Counted from the stretch's first letter, positions 42,750-52,200 are shown. The stretch: DNA of 64,000 bases from Mucilaginibacter ginsenosidivorans (GCF_007971025.1 NZ_CP042436.1:434001-498000); one strand, 5' to 3'. Notes: generated by a model from the letters alone, not told the origin. A program made the numbers and translations.

Positions 42750-43961
42750 TCAATCTTCCGCCGTATCCCCGGCACCGTTATAGGCTCCTTTACGAATTAC
42801 CGGCATATTTTCCATCTTGAACAGGTCGTCCAGATGTAACAAACTTCCATTTACAAGGTTTCCCAACAACACAATTGTAACATCATTTTTAAGGTCGCGC
42901 ACATAGATATGCCTGAAACCGTGCCACCAGCCTGTGTGGTAAACCACTTTTTGGCCGGGTGCTTCAAACAGACGCCAGCCGTAGCCGTAGTTAAAGTGCC
43001 CGCGTATCATCGGGTTGCGGTCGGTATAGGCCGAATCCTGGGTAGCAGGTTTTATCAAACGGCCGGCCCGTAAAGCCTGATCGAACAGGAACAGGTCGCC
43101 AACGGTGCTGTAAATACCTTTATCGCCTACCGGGCCGTCAAGAAAATTTGGGGCAACTGAATATTTCCAGCTGTTACGATCGTGTCCCACCACGTCGACG
43201 GGTATCTTGTCATACACCGCTTTCGAATAAACAGCAGTATGCGTCATGCCGGCCGGTTTAAACACATTCTCTTTCATATACTCCGCATAGCTCATCCCGG
43301 TCACTTTTTCAATAATGGAGCCCAGCACCATAAAGTTAGAGTTGTTATAAAGAAAGCGCTTATTGGGCTTGTTGAACGGCGCGGGCTTGTATTCGGCAAT
43401 CATGTTCATGGCCTCGGTGTTGGTAAGGCCCTTCCGCTGGTTCAGGTGGTTTTTGCGGTAAATATCATCGATAAAATACACATAGTTCATCATGCCCGAC
43501 CGGTGCGTAAGCAACAAACGGATGGTAACCCCCTGGTATGGGAAGTTAGGAAAAAATTCCCGCACATCCTGGTCGAGTTTGATCTTGCCGCGTTCCCAAA
43601 GCTGCATAATAGCGGTCGAGGTCATGGTTTTGGTAACCGACGCCAACTGGAACTGCGAATTGATCTTCAGGCTGTCGCGCGTCAGGTGGTTTGCCCAGCC
43701 AAGTGCATTCTCATAAACTATTTTGCCGTGCCGGGCCACCAGGATGTCGCCATTGAAGCCGCTTTTTTGGTGCAGTTTGTGAAAAAACTCATCTATTCGT
43801 TTATCCTCGTGTTTAGGGTCGTATTTTAAAAGCTCCGTGGGGTTAAACGGGCCGGGGGTGTAAGTCGCTTCCTTTTTGGGGCTGGCATTATTGTTCCCGC
43901 AGGCTATCAACATTAGCAGGGGCGCGGAAACAGGTATTAATCCTTTAAGCACTGATCTCAT
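42750..43961 (-). CDS. Serine hydrolase (beta-lactamase/PBP4* family), lipoprotein
   Basis: A 403-residue protein. A lipobox (LLMLIACGNN) marks it as a lipoprotein. SVTKT near residue 110 is the SxxK catalytic pair, YNNSN near 197 gives the YxN triad, and VVYHTGW near 345 the third box. The class C beta-lactamase fold includes esterases and D-Ala peptidases; I cannot tell which activity it has. Extracytoplasmic. Monocistronic, converging with no gene. Confidence 0.9.
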   Translation of the reverse strand: MRSVLKGLIPVSAPLLMLIACGNNNASPKKEATYTPGPFNPTELLKYDPKHEDKRIDEFFHKLHQKSGFNGDILVARHGKIVYENALGWANHLTRDSLKINSQFQLASVTKTMTSTAIMQLWERGKIKLDQDVREFFPNFPYQGVTIRLLLTHRSGMMNYVYFIDDIYRKNHLNQRKGLTNTEAMNMIAEYKPAPFNKPNKRFLYNNSNFMVLGSIIEKVTGMSYAEYMKENVFKPAGMTHTAVYSKAVYDKIPVDVVGHDRNSWKYSVAPNFLDGPVGDKGIYSTVGDLFLFDQALRAGRLIKPATQDSAYTDRNPMIRGHFNYGYGWRLFEAPGQKVVYHTGWWHGFRHIYVRDLKNDVTIVLLGNLVNGSLLHLDDLFKMENMPVIRKGAYNGAGDTAED

Positions 43962-44217
43962 GTATATTAATCTATCTTATTTAACGTCCGCGAAAATTGG
44001 AAATTATAGCCCTACGGGAAACTAAAGTTTTAAACATTTTTCTTCTTTTAGTTAATAACCTTAATAAATTTATAATATGCGGCCCTATCACAAATTGCTC
44101 CTGGTTTTCCTGTTTTTATTTTGCTCTGAAAAAGATGATCAATATAGTTTATGGATTTTCTCCGCTACCTGCATCTTAAATAAGATATTGAAGACTTCTT
44201 AAACGTTATTTTAATGT

Positions 44218-45237
44218 ATGAAAACCTGTCAAAAAACTTTATTGCTGCCCATATTGCTTTTTCTTTCTGTCGCAGCCTTCGCCCAAAACAATGATGACGC
44301 CAAAGCACTTGTAAAACAAGGCGTTGCGTTGAACGATTCGGGTAAGTACGACCGGGCCATTGAGAAATATAACCAGGCGATCAAAGCTGACCCGCAGTAT
44401 GCCAATGCCTATTACGAAATGGGCTACACCCTGTTTACCACCGGGAAGGAAAAGGAGGCTATTCCCTATCTCGAAAAAGTGCTGGCCCTTGAACCGAAAG
44501 CCGCAGGCGGGTATGATATGCTGGGCAGCATTTATGATGATTTGAACCAATCGGACAAAGCCATTGATCTTTTTAAGAAAGGTATCGGGGCCGATTCTAC
44601 TTATCAGCGGCTGCATTATAACATCGCCATAACCTATTACCGGCTTGGTAAATTTCCTGAATCGGAGCAAGCCGCTATTAAGGCCATCAAGCTTGATGCA
44701 ACACACGCGAGCAGCCAGCGAATTTTGGCCATGGCAACCTACAAGCAAAAGAAACGCGGCATTTCCTTACTCGCCTGGTGTGATTTCCTGCTGCTCGAAC
44801 CGCAAAGTAAACGCTCGCCGGAGGCATTAAACTTTGTTAAAACTATTCTCAACTATGGCGTTAAGCGAGCTGGCGACAGCAGCATTACCATAAGTGTCAA
44901 CCCTGACGAGGGTGCTGGGAATTTGTTGATGCCTATAGCTATAAGCACGGCACTTGATAAGAAAACTAATTTATCGGCAGTCGATTCGGTTCAGTTTGAA
45001 TTAACCTCTTTACTGCAAATATCAGCGTCTATTATAGGCGACGATGCACCGCCGCTGGTAAAAAATTACTATGCAGGGTATTTCGAACAGCTGGCCAAAT
45101 CGGGAAACATGCCGGCTTTTGCCCGTTATATCACCCTCTCGGCGTACAGGGACGAGAACCTGGCCTGGTTTAAGGAACATGATAAAGAGTTAAAAGACCT
45201 GCAGCAGTGGGTAGCAGCAACCAAACGCGAGTTTTAG
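44218..45237 (+). CDS. Secreted TPR protein, first of a tandem pair
   Basis: A 339-residue protein with a signal peptide (ending ...AAFAQ) and TPR repeats between residues 25 and 190, e.g. AKALVKQGVALNDSGKYDRAIEKYNQAIKAD. ISLLAWCDFLLLEPQSKRSPEA is shared with its downstream paralogue. The C-terminal 130 residues are unrelated to known domains. It stands 23 bp upstream of the paralogue and both probably share a transcript. Likely periplasmic, scaffold-like. Confidence 0.85.
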   Translation: MKTCQKTLLLPILLFLSVAAFAQNNDDAKALVKQGVALNDSGKYDRAIEKYNQAIKADPQYANAYYEMGYTLFTTGKEKEAIPYLEKVLALEPKAAGGYDMLGSIYDDLNQSDKAIDLFKKGIGADSTYQRLHYNIAITYYRLGKFPESEQAAIKAIKLDATHASSQRILAMATYKQKKRGISLLAWCDFLLLEPQSKRSPEALNFVKTILNYGVKRAGDSSITISVNPDEGAGNLLMPIAISTALDKKTNLSAVDSVQFELTSLLQISASIIGDDAPPLVKNYYAGYFEQLAKSGNMPAFARYITLSAYRDENLAWFKEHDKELKDLQQWVAATKREF

Positions 45238-45260
45238 CGGCAATTGTTTTAAATTTGAGA

Positions 45261-46298
45261 ATGAAGTCTTTTTTTAACCTGATTCTGATCTGTTGTGTGC
45301 TGGCCACGGCAGTGCAGGCCTCGGCCCAGGACACAGGCAATGCGGCCGATCTGATTAAACAGGGCACCCAGCTTAATAAACAGGGAAACTATGCAGTGGC
45401 CATAGAAAAATACAAAGAAGCCCTGAAAACCGATTCAAATAACGCGCAAGCCAACTATCAAATGGGTTTTAGCCTGCAGGCAGCAGGCAGGGGAAATGAG
45501 GCCATCCCTTATGCAGAAAAAGCCATCAAAGGCAATGGCAGCGCTACGCTTACAGCAGCAAGCTATGCACTTTTGGGCAGCATTTACGACGAGGATCATC
45601 AAACCCAAAAGGCCATCGACACCTATAAGGAAGGCATCAAACTCAACCCCGCCTTTCAGCAATTGCACTTTAACCTCGGACTCGCCTATTCGCGCAATAA
45701 GCAATATGCCGAGGCAGAGATCGAAGCTATCGAGTCTATTAAACTCGACCCGAAGCACGCGAGCAGCCAACGGATGTATGCGCTGGTTACGTTCCATCAA
45801 AATAAAAGGTTGAATGCCTTACTGGGCCTTTGCAGTTTTATCCTGCTGGAGCCAAATACGCCGCGCAGCGCCGAGGCCTACACCAATATCCAGAGCATTT
45901 TAAAAGGAGGCGCGTTAAGCGGCGCCAATGGCCGGCAAACCATCATTCTGTCGCCTAAGGACAAACAGGACATCGCGGTCAAAAACATGGTTATATCCAC
46001 TACGGTCTCCGTGGCCCGCCAAAAGAAACTGGCAGGTATGGACATGCTGGAGTTTGAATTGAAACACATCTTTAGCATAGCGGGTAACATGGCTAATGAT
46101 GATAAGGAAAAAGACTTTTTTGATAAGTTCTTTGCCGCTTATTTTTTAAACCTGGCGCAAAGCGATAATATAGCCGCATTTACACGCATGGTTAGCTTGA
46201 GCGCAAATAAGGAAGAAAACACCAAATGGATGATGGAACACGATAAAGAACGGAGTGATTTTGACAAATGGATCGCTGCTACGGAAAGAAAGTTTTGA
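45261..46298 (+). CDS. Secreted TPR protein, second of a tandem pair
   Basis: A 345-residue paralogue of the preceding gene, with the same order: signal peptide (...VQASAQ), TPR region (DLIKQGTQLNKQGNYAVAIEKY), the ALLGLCSFILLEPNTPRSAEA segment and a C-terminal domain ending ERSDFDKWIAATERKF versus KELKDLQQWVAATKREF. The start at ATG 45261 is chosen because a signal peptide follows it. The pair evidently arose by duplication. Confidence 0.85.
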   Translation: MKSFFNLILICCVLATAVQASAQDTGNAADLIKQGTQLNKQGNYAVAIEKYKEALKTDSNNAQANYQMGFSLQAAGRGNEAIPYAEKAIKGNGSATLTAASYALLGSIYDEDHQTQKAIDTYKEGIKLNPAFQQLHFNLGLAYSRNKQYAEAEIEAIESIKLDPKHASSQRMYALVTFHQNKRLNALLGLCSFILLEPNTPRSAEAYTNIQSILKGGALSGANGRQTIILSPKDKQDIAVKNMVISTTVSVARQKKLAGMDMLEFELKHIFSIAGNMANDDKEKDFFDKFFAAYFLNLAQSDNIAAFTRMVSLSANKEENTKWMMEHDKERSDFDKWIAATERKF

Positions 46299-46319
46299 GG
46301 TATTTGTTTTCAGGCGCCC

Positions 46320-46942
46320 TTAATAATCCCCTGTTTCCAGTAGATTCTTTTCCCATAGCAGAAGAGCGTATTGTTTAAAAACTGGCGGGCCGGTTTTTAA
46401 CGCTTCATCCATAGTGTATTCACCGCCTGAATAATCTTTATCCGATATTTTTATCTTGCTTGTACCCCGAACTGCATATTTTTTATTGCCTTCATGCATA
46501 ATTATTTTCATGCTTGCCGGACTGACATCGCCGCGACAAGCAATTCTGTACATTAACCAGATTTCGGCCTTACCGTCTTTGTTGAGGTCAGTAACCGCAA
46601 AAGTACCAGGCACATATTTAGCCTTCGTGTCAACGGGCAAATAATGGTAAAATCATGCATTTGCCAGGCAAGGGTAGGCTTACCGCCGTTCATCACATAA
46701 TTGTATGCATATACATCGGCTTTAGCAAAGCTTTCACCGTCTTCTTTTACTTCTACTTCTCCCGTTTCTGTAGCAATGACGACGTGATCCCCTTCATTAT
46801 CGGTGTACTTTACTGCATTGACGATATGCCCGTCATAATGAATGGTTTTCGGCAATGCTTTTTTGTCAAGAGGAACAGGTTTTACCTGTGCGGATGCAAT
46901 TTGCGCAACAGCTAACGCAAATAAAATGATTAAAAGTTTCAT
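46320..46942 (-). pseudogene. Frameshifted secreted protein (M949_RS01915-like)
   Basis: Two adjacent frames make one protein if joined. The first (46942-46635) starts with a signal peptide and ends ...WQMHDFTIICP. The second continues VDTKAKYVPGTFAVTDLNKDGKAEIWLMYRIACRGDVSP to 46320. One missing base in the GGG run at 46635-46637 (plus strand) would restore CPVDT. The joined product of about 207 residues resembles a Bacteroidota family annotated as M949_RS01915-type surface polysaccharide biosynthesis protein, from memory. A sequencing error cannot be excluded. Confidence 0.65.
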
Positions 46943-47008
46943 TGGGTTTAAGTATCGTTCAAAAGTAGTGATAAATATTGTTTTTATACCACGCAGTTGT
47001 CCCCCGCA

Positions 47009-47206
47009 GACTCACCCCGACATCGTTACACTCGTCGACCCTCTCTGCTGCAAGCAGCAAAGAGGGTTGGACCGTTCTTTCTCCTATTAATTCCGTCCTT
47101 AAGTCCAGAATAGAAACGAATTTTCTAATTAAAGAAAAAACCACCCTCTTTATCGCTTGCGATAGAGAGGGTGGCCCAGCGAAGCGTCGGCCGGATGAGT
47201 CAAATA
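47009..47206. repeat. Complete copy of the dispersed hairpin repeat
   Basis: It begins GACTCACCCCGACATCG (an unoccupied IS110 target), then has a GACCCTCTCT hairpin with GCTGCAAGCAGC tip, an AT-rich middle with TCCGTCCTTAAGTCCAGAA, a second hairpin with TATCGCTTGCGATA tip, and ends at GATGAGTCAAATA. The outer ends are imperfect inverted repeats. It fills most of the gene-free stretch 46943-47362. Confidence 0.8.
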
Positions 47207-47362
47207 ACCAGGCGACAGCCCATATAATCAAATAAAGTATCCTCACAGGCAGCTCAGCGTAGTCTATTTCGTCTACTTCTTCCGCCGTTGCTCTACAAAA
47301 TTTGGCGGCCGCCCTTTTAGTTCCGTACCTTGTGGATAACAGGAATTTTAAAGAATGATTGC

Positions 47363-47866
47363 ATGAAAAAGCGACCGCAAATTTTTTTTATCAGCTTGTT
47401 CAGCCTGGTTTTTATATCAGGGTACACCCGGGCGCAGACAACCGAAGCCCCGCCCATAGTTTTTGTAGCCAGCACACCATGCAGCATTGGCACAAGGCCG
47501 GTGCCCGGCATTCCGCCGGGGCAAACGGGTTGTGACCTTATCAAATGGAACCTCAAGCTATCAGGTGACGGCAAATCATCGCCGCGAACCTACGTTCTCG
47601 ATTGCGACTACGGAATACCCAAACAAGGCACCCGCGAATTTATTAACGGTGGCAAACACCTGCACCGCGAGGGCAAGTGGACCATTGTAAAAGGCATGCA
47701 CGCCGATCCATCAGCTGTGGTTTATCGTCTCGACCCGGATAAGCCCTTGGAATCCATTTCGTTCGTGCGTCTGAATGAAAATATGATCCATTTGCTGGAT
47801 AGCGATGAGCACCTGATGAACGGTACAGGCGCCTGGAGTTACACCCTTAGCAAAGTAAAACAATGA
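47363..47866 (+). CDS. NlpE-like secreted protein, first of a pair
   Basis: A 167-residue protein with a signal peptide (SLVFISGYTRAQ). TEAPPIVFVASTPCSIGTRPVPGIPPGQTGCDLIKWNL has Cys residues; the later segment YRLDPDKPLESISFVRLNENMIHLLD and ending GAWSYTLSKV recall NlpE-N-like folds. It overlaps the next gene, a paralogue, by four bases. Function in metal or stress handling is guessed from the fold only. Confidence 0.65.
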   Translation: MKKRPQIFFISLFSLVFISGYTRAQTTEAPPIVFVASTPCSIGTRPVPGIPPGQTGCDLIKWNLKLSGDGKSSPRTYVLDCDYGIPKQGTREFINGGKHLHREGKWTIVKGMHADPSAVVYRLDPDKPLESISFVRLNENMIHLLDSDEHLMNGTGAWSYTLSKVKQ

Positions 47867-48396
47867 AAAATCTCATTTATATATTAGCCGCATGTCTTGG
47901 TCCGCTGCTGGCCGGCAATGCCAAAGGGCAAACCACCACGTCCGACAATATAGTATCTGAAAGTGTTACCTTCGGCGATATGCCAAAGGGCAAAGGAGTA
48001 TATGGGATATTCGAGGGCAGGTCGCCTTGTGAAGCTATAAGCCGGCAAATGGGTGCAAAAATGCCTGCCGATCTCGATCACCTGAAATGGCAGCTGATAC
48101 TTTTCTGCGATTCCGTCACCTTAAAGCCAACCACTTTCACCTTGAGAACCGAAATGTTTGGCCGCAAGCCCTTAACCGGGAATTGGAGCCGGGTGAATGG
48201 GGCAAAAAACAGCCTCGCTGCCCCCTATATTGCGCTGGACTGGCGTAAACCTGGCAAGCCCCTTTATCTTTTAAAAGGTGACGAGAACGTTCTTTTTATT
48301 CTTGACGAAAATCTTCAATTCCTTACCGGCGATGCTGATTTCAGCTATACGCTGAACAGGGTACGTAAAGTGTTGCGTCCATTGCCTAAAAATTGA
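47863..48396 (+). CDS. NlpE-like secreted protein, second of a pair
   Basis: A 177-residue paralogue of the preceding protein with a signal peptide (LLAGNAKGQ). GIFEGRSPCEAISRQMG and YLLKGDENVLFILDENLQFLTGDADFSYTLNRV are the recognisable parts. The start overlaps the upstream stop by four bases (ATGA), so both are translated together. Likely envelope proteins of one operon. Confidence 0.65.
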   Translation: MKNLIYILAACLGPLLAGNAKGQTTTSDNIVSESVTFGDMPKGKGVYGIFEGRSPCEAISRQMGAKMPADLDHLKWQLILFCDSVTLKPTTFTLRTEMFGRKPLTGNWSRVNGAKNSLAAPYIALDWRKPGKPLYLLKGDENVLFILDENLQFLTGDADFSYTLNRVRKVLRPLPKN

Positions 48397-48488
48397 CATG
48401 GGGCGACTATCTTCCCCCCGGCTGCGTCTTCGGAGCCAGCCTCAAGTCTTTTTCAGGGGGCACAAGCGCCGACGCCGATTATCCCGTA

Positions 48489-48782
48489 TACTCACCCCGA
48501 CATCGTTACACTCGCTGACCCTCTCTCCGCCTTCGGCGCAAAGAGGGTTGTATTATTCTCCCTCTTAGTAATTTCCTACTTAAGATCAGAATAGCAAGGA
48601 ATTTTCGTGTTTAAAGAAAAAATTTAGAAAGACCCTCTTTATCGCTTGCGATAGAGAGGGTGGCCCAGCGAAGCGTAGGTCGGGTGAGTCAAATAGCCGC
48701 GCGCCAGTTCACAAACGCCCCTCTTTACCGCTCGCGGCAGAGAGGGTGGCCCAGCGAAGCGTCGGCCGGGTGAGTCAAATAA
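48489..48782. repeat. Complete plus half copy of the dispersed hairpin repeat
   Basis: 48489-48695 is a full unit (TACTCACCCCGACATCG, CCGCCTTCGGCG tip, later TATCGCTTGCGATA tip, end GTGAGTCAAATA), and 48713-48782 is a second end with tip TACCGCTCGCGGCA. The 48397-48878 gap between the NlpE-like gene and fumC holds nothing else recognisable. Confidence 0.8.
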
Positions 48783-48844
48783 TCGGGTGACATTCGCCCA
48801 CAATAATATTACCATTTCCTTCCCCCGCGCATGGGTAAAAACCC

Positions 48845-48852
48845 TAAATTTG
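48845..48852 (+). promoter_or_regulatory. Bacteroidota -7 box of fumC
   Basis: TAAATTTG matches TAnnTTTG, 26 bases before the ATG at 48879. Confidence 0.45.
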
Positions 48853-48878
48853 CCCCCACATAATTCATTACAAATACC

Positions 48879-50276
48879 ATGAGTTTCAGAACCGAACACG
48901 ATACGATGGGCGAGGTACAGGTACCTGCCGATAAATACTGGGGCGCACAAACCGAACGTTCACGCAATAACTTTAAAATAGGCCCCGAGGCATCCATGCC
49001 GAAGGAGATCATCAATGCGTTTGCATATTTGAAAAAAGCGGCCGCATATACCAATACAGAACTGGGCGTGCTGCCCGCCGAAAAACGCGACCTGATAGCA
49101 CAGGTTTGCGACGAGATACTGGAAGGCAAACTGGCCGGTGAGTTCCCATTGGTTATCTGGCAAACGGGCTCGGGTACGCAATCCAACATGAATGTGAACG
49201 AGGTTGTAGCTAACCGATCGCACGTGTTACAGGGCAACAAACTGGGCGAAGGCAAAACTTTCATCCACCCGAATGATGATGTAAACAAGTCGCAGTCGTC
49301 TAACGACACCTACCCTACCGCCATGCACATCGCTGCCTATAAAATGGTGATGGAGGTAACCATACCCGGTATCGAAAAACTTCGCGATACGCTGAAGGCA
49401 AAATCAGAGGCATTTAAAAGTGTGGTAAAGATAGGCCGCACCCACCTGATGGATGCTACACCGCTTACTTTAGGCCAGGAGTTTTCGGGTTACGTATCAC
49501 AATTGGATCATGGGTTGAAAGCCATACGGAATACTTTGGATCACTTGTCTGAGCTTGCCTTGGGTGGCACCGCCGTTGGTACCGGCATCAACACCCCAAA
49601 AGGTTATGATGTGAAGGTGGCTGAATACATTGCCAAATTTACCGGCCTGCCTTTCCGCACAGCCGATAACAAGTTCGAAGCGTTAGCTGCTCATGATGCT
49701 ATAGTGGAAAGTCACGGCGCTTTGAAACAAATTGCCGTGTCGCTGATGAAGATCGCGAATGACATCCGCATGCTGGCCTCGGGCCCGCGCTCGGGTATCG
49801 GCGAGATACATATACCGGACAATGAACCGGGTTCGTCCATTATGCCTGGCAAAGTAAATCCAACCCAAAACGAGGCAGTTACTATGGTTGCTGCGCAGGT
49901 AATGGGTAATGATGTGACTATATCCATCGGCGGATCGAACGGCCATTATGAACTGAACGTTTTTAAACCGGTAATGGCAGCCAACTTCCTGCAATCGGCA
50001 CGTTTAATAGGCGACGCTTGTGTATCCTTTAACGACCATTGCGCCAAAGGCATCGAACCGAATTACGCCGGCATCAAAAAACACCTTGAAAATTCGCTGA
50101 TGCTGGTTACAGCGCTGAACCCGCATATCGGTTATGAAAACGCTGCCAAGATCGCCAAAACAGCTTTGAAACAGAACCAATCCCTTAGGGAAGCGGCCAT
50201 CGGTTTAGGTTTACTCACTAACGAGCAATTCGACCAGTGGGTTAAGCCGGAAGATATGATCGGTAGCCTGAAATAA
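48879..50276 (+). CDS. fumC: Class II fumarate hydratase
   Basis: A 465-residue enzyme interconverting fumarate and malate in the citric acid cycle. The superfamily signature [15 protein letters not shown] is at about residues 315-329, and [14 protein letters not shown] ([10 protein letters not shown]) and [14 protein letters not shown] are the other conserved blocks. Active-site Ser is in the signature. Cytosolic homotetramer by family knowledge. It is followed by a dispersed palindrome and a lipoprotein gene that often sits beside it in relatives. Confidence 0.96.
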   Translation: MSFRTEHDTMGEVQVPADKYWGAQTERSRNNFKIGPEASMPKEIINAFAYLKKAAAYTNTELGVLPAEKRDLIAQVCDEILEGKLAGEFPLVIWQTGSGTQSNMNVNEVVANRSHVLQGNKLGEGKTFIHPNDDVNKSQSSNDTYPTAMHIAAYKMVMEVTIPGIEKLRDTLKAKSEAFKSVVKIGRTHLMDATPLTLGQEFSGYVSQLDHGLKAIRNTLDHLSELALGGTAVGTGINTPKGYDVKVAEYIAKFTGLPFRTADNKFEALAAHDAIVESHGALKQIAVSLMKIANDIRMLASGPRSGIGEIHIPDNEPGSSIMPGKVNPTQNEAVTMVAAQVMGNDVTISIGGSNGHYELNVFKPVMAANFLQSARLIGDACVSFNDHCAKGIEPNYAGIKKHLENSLMLVTALNPHIGYENAAKIAKTALKQNQSLREAAIGLGLLTNEQFDQWVKPEDMIGSLK

Positions 50277-50286
50277 ATATTAAAAC

Positions 50287-50346
50287 TGTCATTCTGAGCG
50301 TAGCGAAGAATCTATCGATAGCTATTTCGCTGCGCTCAATATGACA
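50287..50346. repeat. Dispersed palindromic repeat (TGTCATTCTGAGCG), diverged copy
   Basis: TGTCATTCTGAGCG...TGCGCTCAATATGACA is an imperfect inverted repeat of the TGTCATTTCGA family, following fumC directly. Its end overlaps the first ATG before the lipoprotein gene, so that ATG is probably not the start. Confidence 0.6.
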
Positions 50347-50358
50347 AAACATACTGAT

Positions 50359-50868
50359 ATGCAAAAACCTTTCGCCCTTCTCCTTTTACCTTTCGCCTTA
50401 ATAGCCACTTTAAGCTTTAGCTGCACGCCAAATGCAGATTTGCAGGGCAAGGGTGAAAGCTACCTCCAGGGCGAATGGCAGCAGGACTCAGTTCCGGCGC
50501 AAAAGAAACTGGTTGAATACTCGCTTTATCATATCAAATTCAGCTGCGACTCGTTTTTTATGCAGATCAATAGCTTCAGCAAAACCAACAACGGTCCGGA
50601 CACCTGCGAACGGTCGGGCCATTGGGTGGAATATATCAAGGGTGGCTATTTTCAGATCAGGGATACACTCCACGTTCGCGGCCAGTTTTGCAACGCCGAT
50701 CACAGCCTGAAACCCGAAGGCGGTTGTTTCCGCTCGGGCATTTACGAGGAATTATTCAAAGTAAAAAAAGAGGGTGATTCGCTCGTTGAATTTTCTGCAG
50801 CGTCAAGTTTAATACCTATCAGGGCGCACTTAATAAAACGCACTACCTGCACCCCAAAACCATTGTGA
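50359..50868 (+). CDS. Small lipoprotein next to fumC
   Basis: A 169-residue protein. I start at ATG 50359 since the earlier ATG at 50341 belongs to the repeat. The signal peptide (PFALLLLPFALIATLSFSC) ends in Cys, giving a lipoprotein. Its codons include a CTTTTACCTTTCGCC-type run, as in the amidase at 18705. The mature part (QGEWQQDSVPAQKKLVEYSLYHIKFSCDSF) resembles proteins often annotated as fumarate hydratase from neighbourhood only. Function unknown. It stops 1 bp before the nuclease gene. Confidence 0.75.
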   Translation: MQKPFALLLLPFALIATLSFSCTPNADLQGKGESYLQGEWQQDSVPAQKKLVEYSLYHIKFSCDSFFMQINSFSKTNNGPDTCERSGHWVEYIKGGYFQIRDTLHVRGQFCNADHSLKPEGGCFRSGIYEELFKVKKEGDSLVEFSAASSLIPIRAHLIKRTTCTPKPL

Positions 50869-50869
50869 T

Positions 50870-51667
50870 ATGAAAACAAGATTTCTGAAAAAACTGGCTT
50901 TGATCCTGGCGATCATTTACCTGCCTTTACAATCTATGGCATGGGGCACCCAGGGTCACCGCATAGCCGGGCAAATTGCCGATAGTTACCTTTCACCAAA
51001 GGCCCGCAAAGCTATTGAGGCAATTTTGGGCGACGAAAGCATTGCCATGGCAAGCAACTGGGCCGATTTTATCAAATCCGACCCGGCCTATAACTACCTG
51101 TACAACTGGCATTTCATCGACCTGGACAAAGCCTATACTTATCCCGAATTACAGGCATACCTAAACCAGGATACAGCTGTTGATGCTTATACCAAACTGC
51201 AATTTTTGATAGGGGAACTAAAAAAGAAAGACCTGGATAAGGACAAAAAATTGCTCTACCTGCGCATGCTCATCCACATTGTCGAGGATGTTCACCAACC
51301 CCTCCATACCGGCCACACCGAGGACAAGGGCGGCAACGACATTAAAGTGACCTGGTTCAGCAACAACACCAACCTGCACTCTGTCTGGGATTCGCAGCTG
51401 ATCGATTTTCAGCAATTAAGCTACATCGAATATTCTACAGCCATCAACCACACTACAGCCGCCGAACGTTCTGAATGGCAAAAAGCGCCCATTAGCGAGT
51501 GGTTATTTGAATCGAACCAACTGGCCGAAAAGCTATATTCTGAAACGAAAAATGGCGACGCGCTTAACGGCTACAAATACAATTTCAACCATATCGATAC
51601 CCTCAACCAGCAATTGCTGAAAGCCGGCGTACGGCTGGCAGGGGTGCTGAATGATATTTTTGGGTAA
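50870..51667 (+). CDS. S1/P1 nuclease
   Basis: A 265-residue secreted zinc nuclease for single-stranded nucleic acids. The mature N-terminal Trp (W25) follows SMA, as required for zinc binding. HRIAGQ (first His at 30), NWADFIK, the YNWHFIDL, HIVEDVHQPLH and LHSVWDSQLI blocks carry the further ligands. Nucleotide salvage role by family knowledge. It is next to the lipoprotein gene (1-bp gap). Confidence 0.94.
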   Translation: MKTRFLKKLALILAIIYLPLQSMAWGTQGHRIAGQIADSYLSPKARKAIEAILGDESIAMASNWADFIKSDPAYNYLYNWHFIDLDKAYTYPELQAYLNQDTAVDAYTKLQFLIGELKKKDLDKDKKLLYLRMLIHIVEDVHQPLHTGHTEDKGGNDIKVTWFSNNTNLHSVWDSQLIDFQQLSYIEYSTAINHTTAAERSEWQKAPISEWLFESNQLAEKLYSETKNGDALNGYKYNFNHIDTLNQQLLKAGVRLAGVLNDIFG

Positions 51668-51759
51668 TTGGTCGGATTAAGTTGAATGGTTGGATTAAGT
51701 TAATTTAACAGCCGCTCAAATTAATCAACTATTCAACAACTCACTTAATTAACTTCATA

Positions 51760-52200
51760 ATGAAACTCCTCATGGTCTGTCTTGGTAACATTTGCCGTTC
51801 GCCGCTGGCGGAGGGTATTATGCAGCACCTTGCCGACGAGCAGGGGCTGACCTGGCAGGTGGATTCGGCCGGGACAGGCAGCTGGCACGTAGGTGAGGGG
51901 CCCGACAGGCGTTCGGTCCGCGCAGCGCGAAACCACGGCATCGACATAAGCAACCAGGTTTGCAGGCAATTCAGGCGGAAAGATTTCAGCGATTTTGATC
52001 AGATTTTTGTGATGGACAAATACAACCTTTCGGATGTGCTGACCATGGCACCTGACGAAGAAGCCGCAGCGAAAGTAAAGCTGCTTTTAGGTAACCGCGA
52101 AGTGCCGGATCCCTATTATGACGACAGCCAGTTTGAGCCGGTGTTTCAAACGGTGGAGCAAGGGTGCAGGGAGATAATAAAAGAATTATTAAAGTTTTAA
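51760..52200 (+). CDS. Low-molecular-weight protein tyrosine phosphatase
   Basis: A 146-residue phosphatase. The P-loop C(X)5R is VCLGNICRS (Cys7, Arg13) and the general acid Asp is in VPDPYYDD. Cytosolic. Targets are unknown. Its stop codon immediately precedes the start of the next gene. Confidence 0.94.
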   Translation: MKLLMVCLGNICRSPLAEGIMQHLADEQGLTWQVDSAGTGSWHVGEGPDRRSVRAARNHGIDISNQVCRQFRRKDFSDFDQIFVMDKYNLSDVLTMAPDEEAAAKVKLLLGNREVPDPYYDDSQFEPVFQTVEQGCREIIKELLKF

